DNA of 64,000 nt from contig NZ_CP118246.1 of assembly GCF_028816455.1 (NCBI RefSeq), forward strand, positions 186,001 to 250,000. The letters are read 5' to 3'. Source of the DNA: Devosia algicola (GTDB lineage Bacteria > Pseudomonadota > Alphaproteobacteria > Rhizobiales > Devosiaceae). Every line of letters starts with the position of its first letter. Positions within the stretch are counted from its first letter, which is position 1. Both the position numbers and the translations under genes were made by a program. Below are positions 9,775 to 18,812 of this stretch, piece by piece. The notes below the pieces were generated by a model. It was not told where the DNA came from. It saw nothing but the letters and a program-made list of their open reading frames with translations, and did no database searches.

Positions 9775-9871
9775 TTTCTTCTCCTGCAATTGCCTCGGGC
9801 CAACATATCGTCCGGCCTGTGACACTTGGTTAGTTTGTTCTCGGGCGGTTTTGTTACACGTCCCCGAGTTC

Positions 9872-10525
9872 CTATTTCGCCGGGCCGACCTGTCCGCCAC
9901 TGTCGGGGTCCATCAGCACTTCGATGGCAGCGCGAATTTTCGAGCGGCCGCGATGCAGTAGGATGCGTTGGTTGGCCTCGGTGATGCCCAAAATATCGCA
10001 CGCGTCGGGCGCACTCAGCCCTTCAATGTCGCGCAATTGCACCACGGCGCGCTGATTGGGCGGCAATTCTTCCATAACCACCATGGCATGGGCAAACAGC
10101 TGGCGCCCGCCCACAATGCGTTCGGGATTGATTTCGGACCAGCGGCCCGGAGGCGATAGCCAGGTGCCATCGCCGCTGAACCGGTCCGGATCAACCGCCG
10201 GGTCATTGAACCCCATATCGGAAAACGACAATATCCGACCATCGCGCTTGGCCTTGGTTCGGGCAATATTGGCCAGTACAGAAAAAATCCAGCTTCTAAG
10301 CGTTGAGCGCCCCTCGAAACGCCCGATGCCCCCGATGACCGCAACCCAGGTATCCTGCACCGCTTCCTCGGCGGCCGCGCTTTCCCGCACGAAATTGCGG
10401 GCAAACGCCAGCAATGCCGCGTTCTCGCGCGCAAAAATTTGCCGGAACGCGGCCTCATCGCCTTTCTTAAGAGCAACGACAAGTAGCTCATCGCTCATTT
10501 CGGCATTTGGTTTATGGCGTTTCAT
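9872..10525 (-). CDS. ECF-family RNA polymerase sigma factor
   Basis: A 217-residue sigma-70 family protein. Region 2 includes FARNFVRESAAAEEAVQDTW and FEGRSTLRSWIFSVLANIAR. Region 4 includes LPPNQRAVVQLRDIEGLSA followed by an ILGITEANQRILLHRGR helix-turn-helix. The acidic linker and a short C-terminal tail are normal for ECF factors. It heads a same-strand run with its likely anti-sigma factor, a desaturase-like enzyme, TVP38 and a flavoprotein. I could not identify its recognition motif with confidence upstream. Confidence 0.88.
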   Translation of the reverse strand: MKRHKPNAEMSDELLVVALKKGDEAAFRQIFARENAALLAFARNFVRESAAAEEAVQDTWVAVIGGIGRFEGRSTLRSWIFSVLANIARTKAKRDGRILSFSDMGFNDPAVDPDRFSGDGTWLSPPGRWSEINPERIVGGRQLFAHAMVVMEELPPNQRAVVQLRDIEGLSAPDACDILGITEANQRILLHRGRSKIRAAIEVLMDPDSGGQVGPAK

Positions 10526-10704
10526 CTACGTCCCGATAGGTTCCACGATTCGCTTCGCGGCACGCGCATCCGCCGTCAGCGACAGCATTGAAATCATTGA
10601 TGTGTAACGCCGCACGCCGCCAATAGACATAACTGCACTGCCACGTTGGACAGGCAACCCCTGTGCCAGCTTAAAGCATAGGTAATTTAAGCAAGGAGAC
10701 AAAA

Positions 10705-11148
10705 ATGTCAGTGATATACAAAGGCGTTGTCGCAGGCTTTGCTGCGACGGTCGTATTGTCTGCCCTCATGGTCATGAAATCCATGATGGGGCTGATGCCT
10801 GAGTTGGATGTAGCGGCCATGCTCACCAACATGCTCGGTCTGCCATCGATCCTGTTCGGCTGGCTGATGCATTTCATTATCGGTAGCATAGTCTGGGGCG
10901 GTGCTTACGCTCTCATTCGTGACAGGATACCCGGCAGCCCCGCCGTCAGCGGCATGATTTTTGGTGCTGGTGCCTGGTTGCTGATGATGATTCTGATAAT
11001 GCCAATGGCAGGCGCCGGTCTGTTCGGCATGAATATGGGCATGATGGCCCCGGTCATGACGCTGATATTGCACCTGATTTACGGCGCGGTGCTTGGTCTG
11101 GTCTTTCATGCTATGGCTCACAGCAACAGCAATGCCGCAGCGGCCTAA
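10705..11148 (+). CDS. Small four-helix membrane protein (DUF6789-like)
   Basis: A Met- and Gly-rich integral membrane protein of 147 residues with four hydrophobic segments. It starts MSVIYKGVVAGFAATVVLS, and MVMKSMMGLMPELDV resembles uncharacterised proteins I recall as DUF6789. AAGGAG lies 8 bp before the ATG. It is divergent from the ECF sigma gene and followed by a strong hairpin. No function can be assigned. Confidence 0.65.
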   Translation: MSVIYKGVVAGFAATVVLSALMVMKSMMGLMPELDVAAMLTNMLGLPSILFGWLMHFIIGSIVWGGAYALIRDRIPGSPAVSGMIFGAGAWLLMMILIMPMAGAGLFGMNMGMMAPVMTLILHLIYGAVLGLVFHAMAHSNSNAAAA

Positions 11149-11170
11149 TACGCCCACAGTCCATGTGATG

Positions 11171-11193
11171 CGGGTCCGCAATTGGCGGACCCG
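11171..11193 (+). terminator. Hairpin between 10705-11148 and the CDP-alcohol transferase gene
   Basis: A perfect 9-bp stem, CGGGTCCGC and GCGGACCCG, with a 5-base loop (AATTG), 22 bp after the upstream stop. No T-run follows, so it may be an mRNA-stabilising hairpin or a partial terminator rather than a full rho-independent terminator. Confidence 0.5.
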
Positions 11194-11238
11194 TAGTCCA
11201 AAGTCCCTGACATAGGCGACAAAAGGAAGCGAACGAGC

Positions 11239-11850
11239 ATGTTTGATAGCGTTCTGATCCCCCCGCAAGAGCGTGTACTCGCTGTTCCAGCGCGTCTTTT
11301 GGCCCGGCTCGGTGCAACCGCCAATGGCGTTACCATCACCGGTTTTGCGGTTGGCTTGCTGGCGGTCCCGGCCATTGCCCTGCACCATTATTGGCTTGGA
11401 CTGGTTTTTATTGCCCTTAATCGGCTCATGGACGGTCTGGATGGGGCAATCGCGCGCCAGCGCGGCCCCACCGATCGCGGCGCCTTTCTCGATATTGCGC
11501 TCGATTTCTTCTTTTATGCCGCCATTCCGTTCGCCTTTGTGCTGGCGGACCCGGTCGCCAACGGCTTGGCGGGCGCGTTCCTGCTACTGTCATTTATCGG
11601 CACCGGCACCAGCTTTCTTGCCTTTGCCATAATTGCCGAGCGGCGGGGATTGAAATCTCTCAGCATGCCCAAAAAGGGACTGTATTATCTAGGCGGCATT
11701 ACCGAAGGCGCTGAAACAATAATGTTGTTCGCCCTGATTTGCGTCGTCCCGCAAGCCTTTGTCCTGTTGGCCACGATCTTTGCGGTGCTGGCGCTGATTA
11801 CCACGCTAACCCGCTGGTGGTGGGGCTGGAGATCATTCTCCATGCCGTGA
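11239..11850 (+). CDS. CDP-alcohol phosphatidyltransferase family protein
   Basis: An integral membrane phospholipid synthase of 203 residues. It contains the family signature DG-x2-AR-x8-G-x3-D-x3-D as DGAIARQRGPTDRGAFLDIALD in two parts (DGAIAR and GAFLDIALD). About six hydrophobic segments follow the usual topology. The alcohol acceptor cannot be told from sequence. The 3' end overlaps the convergent ccoS gene by 18 bp. Confidence 0.8.
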   Translation: MFDSVLIPPQERVLAVPARLLARLGATANGVTITGFAVGLLAVPAIALHHYWLGLVFIALNRLMDGLDGAIARQRGPTDRGAFLDIALDFFFYAAIPFAFVLADPVANGLAGAFLLLSFIGTGTSFLAFAIIAERRGLKSLSMPKKGLYYLGGITEGAETIMLFALICVVPQAFVLLATIFAVLALITTLTRWWWGWRSFSMP

Positions 11851-12006
11851 CCGATCGGGCAAGGGGTCGTCATCCTCGTCCAAAATGCGCTCTGCGGCCC
11901 CATCCAGATCCTCATACTGGCCATTGCGGAGCGACCAGAAAAAAATCGCCAACGCCGCAGCGCCCGACAGGATCGAAATCGGGATCAGAAAATACAGACT
12001 ACTCAT
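11833..12006 (-). CDS. ccoS: Cytochrome cbb3 oxidase maturation protein CcoS
   Basis: A 57-residue single-span membrane protein, MSSLYFLIPISILSG..., with the CcoS hallmarks FFWSLRNGQYEDLDG and an acidic C-terminus (LDEDDDPLPD). CcoS is needed to insert heme and copper into CcoN. Its ATG overlaps the ccoI stop (ATGA), placing it last in the cco operon. It is short and easily missed by gene finders. Confidence 0.9.
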   Translation of the reverse strand: MSSLYFLIPISILSGAAALAIFFWSLRNGQYEDLDGAAERILDEDDDPLPDRSRHGE

Positions 12007-14250
12007 GTCACCGCCCCGGCGGGCCGGACCGTTGCCACAGCAGCCTTGTCCCGACCACCACGGCTCAATCGCAAGGCATTCAACACCACCACGATGGATG
12101 AGCCCGACATCGCAATGGCGGCGATGAATGGGCTGACATGACCTGAAATGGCAATCGGCAGGGCGATAGCGTTATAAAGGATTGCCAGAGCAAAATTTTG
12201 CTGCACCAGACGCTGCGCCTGCCGCGCCACGGCAATTGCCTGCGGCACAGCCGCTAGGTTTTGGTGCAAAAACACGAAATCGGCGGCGTTGCGGCCGACA
12301 TCCATGGCACTACCCGGCGCCATCGACACATGGGCGGCAACCAGCGCTGGCGCGTCGTTTAAGCCGTCCCCAACCATTAGGGTCTTGTGTCCGGCCGCCG
12401 CCAGCGCTGCGATCCGCGCCGACTTTTCTGCCGGAAGCATGGCACCAGCATGGCTGGTGATGTTCAAATCGCTCGCGATTGCCGCAACCATGGCGGGTTG
12501 ATCGCCGGAGAGGATTTCAAGTGACAAGCCCTGTTTGGCAAGTGCCGCTATTGCCAGTTTCGCCCCGGGGCGGAGGCTGTCGGCAAAGTCGAACACTGCC
12601 AGCAATACGCCATCACGACTTAAAACGGTGCCGCCCGCGCCATCATTATCGGTCAGCGCCCAGTCGGCACGCCCCAAACGGTAACGTTGCATGCCCTGAC
12701 GCGCTTCCATCCCGGACCCCGAAACTTCCCTGATATCGGTCAGGCTCGACCGCCTCTGTGCCCCGGTGCCGGGCAATCGCCAACGAATAGGGATGACGCG
12801 AATGACTTGCCATCGCCGCCGCCAGAGCCAGATGCGCAGGCTCAATGTCGGCGATATTGGTCAATTGGGGTGTTCCCGAGGTCAGCGTGCCGGTCTTGTC
12901 AAACGCCACCGTATCGATCTCGACCAGCCGCTCCAGCGCCGAGCCGTCCTTGACCATAATCCCGGCGGCAAACAACCGGCGCGCGGCAACCATTTGCACC
13001 ATCGGCACCGCCAGTCCCAGGGCGCAGGGGCAGGTGATGATCAGGACCGAAATGGCAATGGTTGCGGACTGGTGCAAATCACCTGCCAGCGTCATCCAGC
13101 CAATAAAGGTAGCAAGCGCCGTCAGATGTACAACCGGGGAATAGAGCGCCGCGGCCCTGTCGGCGAGGCGTCGATACTGGCTGCGTCCGCCCTCTGCCAC
13201 TTCCATCAGGCGGATCATAGCGGCCAATGTCGAATCCTGTTCGGCAGCGACGGCACGGATGGTCAACGGGCCGGTCAGATTGATGGTGCCTGCCTCTAGC
13301 CGCGCATCTGGCCCCACGGCAACTGGTACACTTTCGCCGCTGACCAGACTGCGATCAAGGACCGAGGCGCCCGAAATGACAACAGCGTCGACAGGTACGC
13401 GCTCGCCCGCCGCCAAGAAGATCATCGTGCCCGGCTCGATTTCGCCAACCGGCAGATATTCGCGCGCACCGTCAGGCTGGATTACCAGCGCACCACGTGG
13501 CGCCATTCGCGCCAGTCCCTTGACCGCCGTGCGCGCCCTCTCGCGCATCAAATGATCTAGCGTGCGTCCGATCAACAGGAAAAACACCAGTGAGACGCTG
13601 GCGTCGAAATAGACCTGTTCACCCGACTGGGTGGTATCATAAAGGCTCAGCAAAAATGCCAGCGTGATGCCAATACTGATCGGTACATCCATGTTGGTGC
13701 GTCCGTGGCGAAGCGCGTTCCAGGCCGAGCTATAAAAAATGCGCCCCGAATAAAGCAGAGTTGGCAACGCCAGTCCGGCGCAAATCCAGTGCAACAAATC
13801 GCGCGTTGCCGGGTCGGCGCCGGCCCAGACCGAACCAGCCAGCATCATGATATTCATCGCCGCAAAGCCCGCAACAGCAAGGGCCCTGATCAGGCCGGTC
13901 AGCACCGTATCGCGCGGCTCAACGCCATTATCATACAGGTGCGAATCAAAGCCCAGATTGGTGAGGGTCTCGATCAGCGGTGGCGGCGACTGCTCACCGC
14001 GCCAGCGCACGCCGACGCGCTTGGTCGACAGATTAACCCGCGCGTTTTCAACGCCATCAAGGCCATTTAGCGCTTTTTCGATCGAGCGCACGCAATTGCC
14101 GCAGTGAATGCCGGGCACCGACAGGTCGGTCTGCCTCAACCCGCCCGGCAATTCCCGGCTCGCCAGCACCAGTTCGCCGTCAAATGCTGCGGTGGGCATT
14201 TGTGTTCCCACTGCGTCAACCATTTCGGCCGGGGGCACGCAGCAACTCAT
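12003..14250 (-). CDS. ccoI: Copper-exporting P1B-type ATPase CcoI/FixI for cbb3 assembly (frame broken at 12742-12746)
   Basis: About 748 residues when repaired. It has an N-terminal heavy-metal domain with GIHCGNC, eight predicted helices, the metal-binding CPC motif ([14 protein letters not shown]), the phosphorylation motif DKTGT and the hinge MVGDGLNDAP. It delivers copper for the CcoN binuclear centre. The frame changes after the HSRHPYSLAIARHRGTEAVE region; changing AGGCT to AGCT at 12742-12746 joins both halves (EAVELTDIREVSG) and gives a length divisible by three. It lies between the DUF2189 gene and ccoS, overlapping the latter. Confidence 0.9.
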
Positions 14251-14253
14251 TCT

Positions 14254-15051
14254 CTACCGCCGGGTGCTCACATAGGCGTGCCAGGTGGCATGGCCCAACA
14301 GGGGGAAAATCACGATAAGTCCGACCAGTGCGGTGCCAAGGCTCACTAGGGTCAGCACCAGCACGATAATGGCCCACACCAGCATGGCCGACAGATTGTT
14401 CCATACCATCGACATGCTGGTCGCCATGGCAGAAAAAGCGTCCATGCGCTTGTCCAGCATCATGGGGATCGACAGGGCGCTGATGGCGAAGGCAAATGCG
14501 GCAAACAAGCCGCCAACCAGTGTTCCGGTAATCAGCAGGGCTATGCCCGTTGGTGTCTTGAACAGCAATTCGAGAATGTGATCGAACCCCGGAAATGGAT
14601 GCAGCCCGAAAAACAGCGCATAAAGCAATACTGCTGCCCGCATCCAGACCATCATCAGCAACCCCAGAATGGCGCCGACATAAAGCAGGTGCTGGCCGCC
14701 ACCGCGCTTGGGAAACAGCATGACGCCAAGCGACACCGATTCGCCTGCCTCTAGCCGTCGACTTTTCTCGTACAGTCCGGTTGCCAGCAGCGGCGCTACG
14801 ATCAAGAAACCGGCAAGGGCGGGAAACAGAACCTGTTCCCAACCCATCAGGCTCATCGCCCATAGGATGATGGCCGAGAGAAAGGCGACACCAAGCCCGT
14901 AAATCAGGCTGGGCATCGGATTGACCATCAAGTCCCGCCATCCCGCGCCGAGCCAGACGAACGCTGAACCCAGGGGCAGGTCCCGACGATGATCGACCAT
15001 TCTGGGAAGCGGTGGAACGGTGGCCGGTATTTGCACGAATTGCTTTGCCAT
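14254..15051 (-). CDS. DUF2189 family integral membrane protein
   Basis: A 265-residue protein with a short cytosolic N-terminus and about six hydrophobic helices (for example LIYGLGVAFLSAIILWAMSL and ALVGLIVIFPLLGHATWHAY). The DRRDLPLGSAFVWLGAGWRDL-type start and the GHATWHAY end match DUF2189 proteins, some of which are annotated as cytochrome oxidase related. It sits inside the cco operon, three bases before the ccoI start, so a role in cbb3 assembly or function is possible but unproven. Confidence 0.75.
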   Translation of the reverse strand: MAKQFVQIPATVPPLPRMVDHRRDLPLGSAFVWLGAGWRDLMVNPMPSLIYGLGVAFLSAIILWAMSLMGWEQVLFPALAGFLIVAPLLATGLYEKSRRLEAGESVSLGVMLFPKRGGGQHLLYVGAILGLLMMVWMRAAVLLYALFFGLHPFPGFDHILELLFKTPTGIALLITGTLVGGLFAAFAFAISALSIPMMLDKRMDAFSAMATSMSMVWNNLSAMLVWAIIVLVLTLVSLGTALVGLIVIFPLLGHATWHAYVSTRR

Positions 15052-15075
15052 GGATAGTGTCCATATCTGTTTCGG

Positions 15076-15279
15076 TCAGCAGGCCGGTTTTGCCGCCTGA
15101 TAGGTGCCCGAAGGGCCTTTGGTCTTGAGATGGTCAACGCATTGCGGCTTTGAGATGAACGCGGCATAAAATAGTTGAGTGTTGCCTGCCACGACCAAGA
15201 ATCCGCCAGCCACCAGCAGGGCCACAAGGACCATGCCTAGCCGGGTCGACCGCCGTGTGCCGATGGTACCACCGCTCAT
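15076..15279 (-). CDS. Small single-span membrane protein in the cbb3 operon
   Basis: A 67-residue protein starting MSGGTIGTRRSTRLG, with one membrane helix (MVLVALLVAGGFLVVAGN) and a C-terminal periplasmic tail with two Cys (PQCVDHLK and a terminal Cys). Its ATG overlaps the ccoP stop (ATGA), so it is translated with the oxidase subunits. It is too short to be CcoH/FixH. Function unknown; the tight coupling suggests an accessory or assembly subunit of the oxidase. Confidence 0.7.
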   Translation of the reverse strand: MSGGTIGTRRSTRLGMVLVALLVAGGFLVVAGNTQLFYAAFISKPQCVDHLKTKGPSGTYQAAKPAC

Positions 15280-16157
15280 TTGGCGGCCGTTCGCATGTCG
15301 GCCACATAAAGCGCCAAAAGTTTGATATAGGCCGGAGTTAGCCGCCCTTCCCATGTTGGCATCAATCCTTGGCGCCCAAAATATATGGAGTGACGAAGGG
15401 AGGCGCGGTCACCGCCATAGGTCCAATACTGATCCCTCAGGTTCGGCGCGCCAGTGTCCAGCATGCCCGCGCCGGTTTCGCCATGGCACGCGGCACAATT
15501 GTCGGCAAAAATGGTGGCGCCTTCGCTGATCTCATCGGTATTGTCGGGCGTGGCAATGGCGGGATCGCTCAACGACTGCACATAGGTCACGACCTTGTCG
15601 ACATCACCAAGATCGAGCATTTGATCGCGGCCAAAAGCCAGCATTTGCCCATAGCGCGTCTCGTCATGGCTCGCATTGATACCAACCCGGATTGTTTCCA
15701 TTATGGTTGCCGGATCGCCGCCCCACATCGTGGGTGCCTGTGCAATATTGGGAAAGCCCGGATTACCCAAACCCTCGGCGCCGTGGCAACCCGCGCAATT
15801 GTCCACAAACAGGGTCTTGCCCGTCTCCCGTACCGTCTCCATCAATGCCGGGTCGGCCTGAATGGTGGCAAAATCCTCGTCGAGAATGGCGTTGGTCCAA
15901 CTGGCGCGCTCCGCTGCCCCTTCCGCAACACTCAGCTTGACGGCGGTTCGCTGGTCCGCGCCTAGAAGCCCGCGAAAATAGCCAGTCACGCCCGGCCAAC
16001 TCGGCATTAAAATGGTCCAGACCACGGCAAACACCGTCGTGGTGATCAAGAAGAAATAGACAATCCGGGGTACCGGCGTATTGAGTTCCTTGATCCCGTT
16101 CCACTCATGGCCCGTCGTCATATGACCCGAGACTTTGTCGCGCTCACTTAGTGCCAT
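15276..16157 (-). CDS. ccoP: cbb3-type cytochrome c oxidase subunit III (diheme CcoP)
   Basis: A 293-residue membrane-anchored diheme cytochrome c. A cytosolic N-terminus (GHEWNGIKELNTPVP) precedes one helix (IVYFFLITTTVFAVVWTIL), then two cytochrome c domains with CAGCH and CAACH and downstream Met ligands. It passes electrons from soluble cytochrome c to CcoO and CcoN. It overlaps ccoQ by 10 bp at its start and the small-protein gene by 4 bp at its end. Confidence 0.95.
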   Translation of the reverse strand: MALSERDKVSGHMTTGHEWNGIKELNTPVPRIVYFFLITTTVFAVVWTILMPSWPGVTGYFRGLLGADQRTAVKLSVAEGAAERASWTNAILDEDFATIQADPALMETVRETGKTLFVDNCAGCHGAEGLGNPGFPNIAQAPTMWGGDPATIMETIRVGINASHDETRYGQMLAFGRDQMLDLGDVDKVVTYVQSLSDPAIATPDNTDEISEGATIFADNCAACHGETGAGMLDTGAPNLRDQYWTYGGDRASLRHSIYFGRQGLMPTWEGRLTPAYIKLLALYVADMRTAAK

Positions 16158-16321
16158 GGCTTGTCATCCTCATTCGAGATGGCGTCTTTGGCAGCCTGCT
16201 GAAATCGCTTCTGGTTGGACGGCCAGAAGGTATAAATCAGCACCCCAATACTCATCGCGATCAGATAGAACAGTCCAAAGGACTTGGAAAAACCAACCAG
16301 CGTGTCGTGATCAAACGGCAT
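16148..16321 (-). CDS. ccoQ: cbb3-type cytochrome c oxidase subunit IV (CcoQ)
   Basis: A 57-residue protein starting MPFDHDTLVGFSKSFGLFY with one membrane helix (YLIAMSIGVLIYTFWPSN) and a charged tail, the usual CcoQ pattern. CcoQ stabilises the oxidase complex. It lies between ccoO and ccoP, overlapping the latter. Confidence 0.9.
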   Translation of the reverse strand: MPFDHDTLVGFSKSFGLFYLIAMSIGVLIYTFWPSNQKRFQQAAKDAISNEDDKPWH

Positions 16322-16363
16322 ATTAATTGGCCTCCGGCAAGTCGGGTTGTTGGGCGGCGTCAG

Positions 16364-17054
16364 TCATTTTGCCAGAATCTGCAAATAGGCGACCAGCGCA
16401 TCCATTTCGGTCAGCCGTGCGCCATCGCCGTCAAACATGCGGATATTGGTGGCATCGCCATAGCGCTCCGCCACGCCCGACGCCCCCTCGGTGTCCGGAT
16501 TGGCCTGAGCAAACGCATCGATCGAGGCATTGGCGATCATCTCATCGCTATAGGGCACACCAACCTTGCGCAGCGCCGCCAGATGCAGCCCCAGATCGTC
16601 GGTTCTCAGGCTCATTGCGCAGCAACCAGCGATAGGCCGGCATTTTGGATTCCGGTACCAGATCGCGGGGATTGTAGAGATGCGCTGTATTCCAGGCGTC
16701 CGAATATTTGTCGCCGACGCGGGCCAGATCCGGCCCGGTGCGCTTGGACCCCCAGAGCATGGGGTGGTCATATTGGCTTTCCACCGCCAGCGAATAGGGG
16801 CCATAGCGGTCCACATCATCGCGCAGGGTGCGGATCATCTGCGAGTGACACGCATAGCATCCCTCGCGGATGTAGATATTGCGGCCCGCCACCTCGAGCG
16901 GGGTGTAAACCCGCATGTCGGCGTCTTGTTCAACTGTTTCATCAATGGTGAAAAGCGGAGCAATCTCAATGAAGCCGCCAATACCAGCAACCACCACGAT
17001 GGCCAGTACCAGTCCGATGGCATTGCGTTCAAGATTGTAGTGTAGGCCGAACAT
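16364..17054 (-). CDS. ccoO: cbb3-type cytochrome c oxidase subunit II (monoheme CcoO; frame broken at 16608-16612)
   Basis: About 229 residues when repaired. The N-terminal anchor ([20 protein letters not shown]) is followed by the c-type heme site CYACHSQ and the conserved [16 protein letters not shown], ending in [12 protein letters not shown]. The frame changes after WLLRNE; changing AGGCT to AGCT at 16608-16612 restores it ([11 protein letters not shown]) and the length becomes divisible by three. The start at 17054 is two bases after the ccoN stop. Confidence 0.93.
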
Positions 17055-17058
17055 TGGC

Positions 17059-18707
17059 TTATTCTCCGGCTTGCAGGGCTGGTTGGGCAGGTAAATCCTG
17101 CCCTGCGTCATCGCTGGTCTCTGGCAGAGGCGAGCGAATGGTCATGGCGATATTGTAGGAGGCCACAAGCGCACCAAGCAGGAACAGCAAGCCACCAATC
17201 GCCCGCGCAATATAATAGGGGTGCATGGCCACGAGACTGTCGATGAACGAATAGGTCAGCGCCCCGCTTTCATTATATGTGCGCCACATCAGCCCCTGGG
17301 TTACCCCCGAGTTCCACATCGCAAATACGTAGATAAGCGTGCCGGTGAGGGCGAGCCAGAAATGCACCTCGACCAGTTTTGCCGAATAGAGCCTGTGGTC
17401 GTTTCCACATTGTCGGCACCAGTGCATAGAGCGAACCAAAGATGATCATGGCAACCCACCCCAGTGCACCGGCATGGACATGCCCGATGGTCCAGTCAGT
17501 ATAGTGAGACAGCGAATTAACCGCCTGAATGGCCATGAACGAGCCTTCCAGTGTGGTCAGGCCGTAAAAGATCACTGCCAGCGCCATGAACCGCAGCACC
17601 GCGTCATCGCGCACCTTGTGCCAGGCCCCGTTGAGCGTCATCAGCGCATTGCCCGCCGACGCCCATGATGGCACCAGCAACACCACCGAAAATGCCATAC
17701 CCAGCGTCTGCACCCATTGGGGCAGGGCGGTATAGTGCAAATGGTGCGAGCCGGCCCACATATATAGGAAGGTGATGCCCCAAAAACTGATGATCGACAG
17801 GCGATAGGAAAAGATCGGTCGCCCGGCCCGCTTGGGCAGATAATAATACATCATGCCGAGAAATCCCGAGGTCAGGAAGAACGCCACCGCATTATGGCCA
17901 TACCACCACTGGGTCATGGCATCCTGAACGCCGGAAAATAGCGAGTAGGCTCTTGGCGCTGCCCAACGAAATCGGCACCGCCAGATTGTTGATGATGTGC
18001 AGCATCGCCACCACCAGAATGAACGCCATATAGTACCAGTTGGCCACATAGATATGCGGCTCCTTGCGACGTATCAGCGTCCGGATATAGATTGAGAAAT
18101 AGACCACCCAGACAATGGTCAGCCAGATATCGGCATACCATTCGGGCTCGGCATATTCCTTGGATTGCGTCAGCCCCATCATGTAGCCGCTGGCGGCAAT
18201 TACGCAGAAAAGATTGTAGCCCAGAAGCACGAACCACGGACTGATCTGGTCGGGCAGTCGGGCGCGAGTCGTGCGTTGCAATACGTGAAACGAGGTTGCG
18301 ATCAGCGCATTGCCGCCAAAGCCGAATATGACGCCACTGGTATGGACCGGGCGCAACCGCCCAAAACTTGCCCATGCCGCGTCAAACGTCAGGTCGGGAT
18401 AGGCCAGCAGCGTCGCGACCCAAAGGCCCACAAACATGCCAATCACCCCCCAAAATAGCGTCAGGATGATACCGGCACGCGTCGGCGCATCATAATAATG
18501 CTGTAGCCGTTCGGGGTCGGGCTCGGGGGCATCGTACTGGCGGATCATAACGGCAAATCCAGTCAGGCCGGCAATCATCACCATCCATCCATGAACGCCC
18601 AGCAGGTCGTTGCGTCCACCAACCGCCATGGCCAATCCGACCAGTGCCAGTCCGCCCAGAATGATCATGGCGCCGGTCCGCTCGGTCCGTGTCATGTCTG
18701 CAATCAT
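17059..18707 (-). CDS. ccoN: cbb3-type cytochrome c oxidase subunit I (CcoN; frame broken at 17390-17394 and 17947-17951)
   Basis: The catalytic heme-copper subunit, about 548 residues when repaired, with twelve or more helices. It shows [50 protein letters not shown] with a copper-ligand His, the HH pair in AGSHHLHY and [14 protein letters not shown] with heme ligands. Two frame changes split it into three pieces. Each is repaired by converting AGGCT or AGCCT to AGCT (SAKSYSLFSG and WKRPQLYSAKL), and both together make the length divisible by three. A FixK-type box lies 80-93 bp upstream. Confidence 0.95.
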
Positions 18708-18786
18708 CTTTGCCCAATCCTTTGGCTATCACGGGACGCGCCCACCGCGCTGCCACCCATGCCTAATGAAAAGTTTTTCGCAGTCT

Positions 18787-18800
18787 TTGATTCAGCGCAA
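18787..18800 (-). promoter_or_regulatory. FNR/FixK-type box upstream of ccoN
   Basis: Read toward ccoN the bases are TTGCGCTGAATCAA, which fits the FixK2-type consensus TTG(A/C)-N6-(T/G)CAA. Its centre is about 86 bp before the ccoN ATG, leaving room for a promoter with the box near -41.5. The divergent kinase start is only 13 bp away, so activation of ccoN is the better reading. A FixK-like protein is encoded at 21314-22001. Confidence 0.65.
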
Positions 18801-18812
18801 AGACAGGCGCTA

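Noticed and set aside
10526..10704. ECF autoregulatory promoter (GGAACC near 10537-10542)
   Set aside because: The motif is only about 12-17 bp from the sigma-factor start codon and has no matching -10 element at a usable distance.
15076..15279. Calling the small cco-operon protein CcoH/FixH
   Set aside because: It is only 67 residues and lacks the FixH domain; FixH proteins are about 150 residues.
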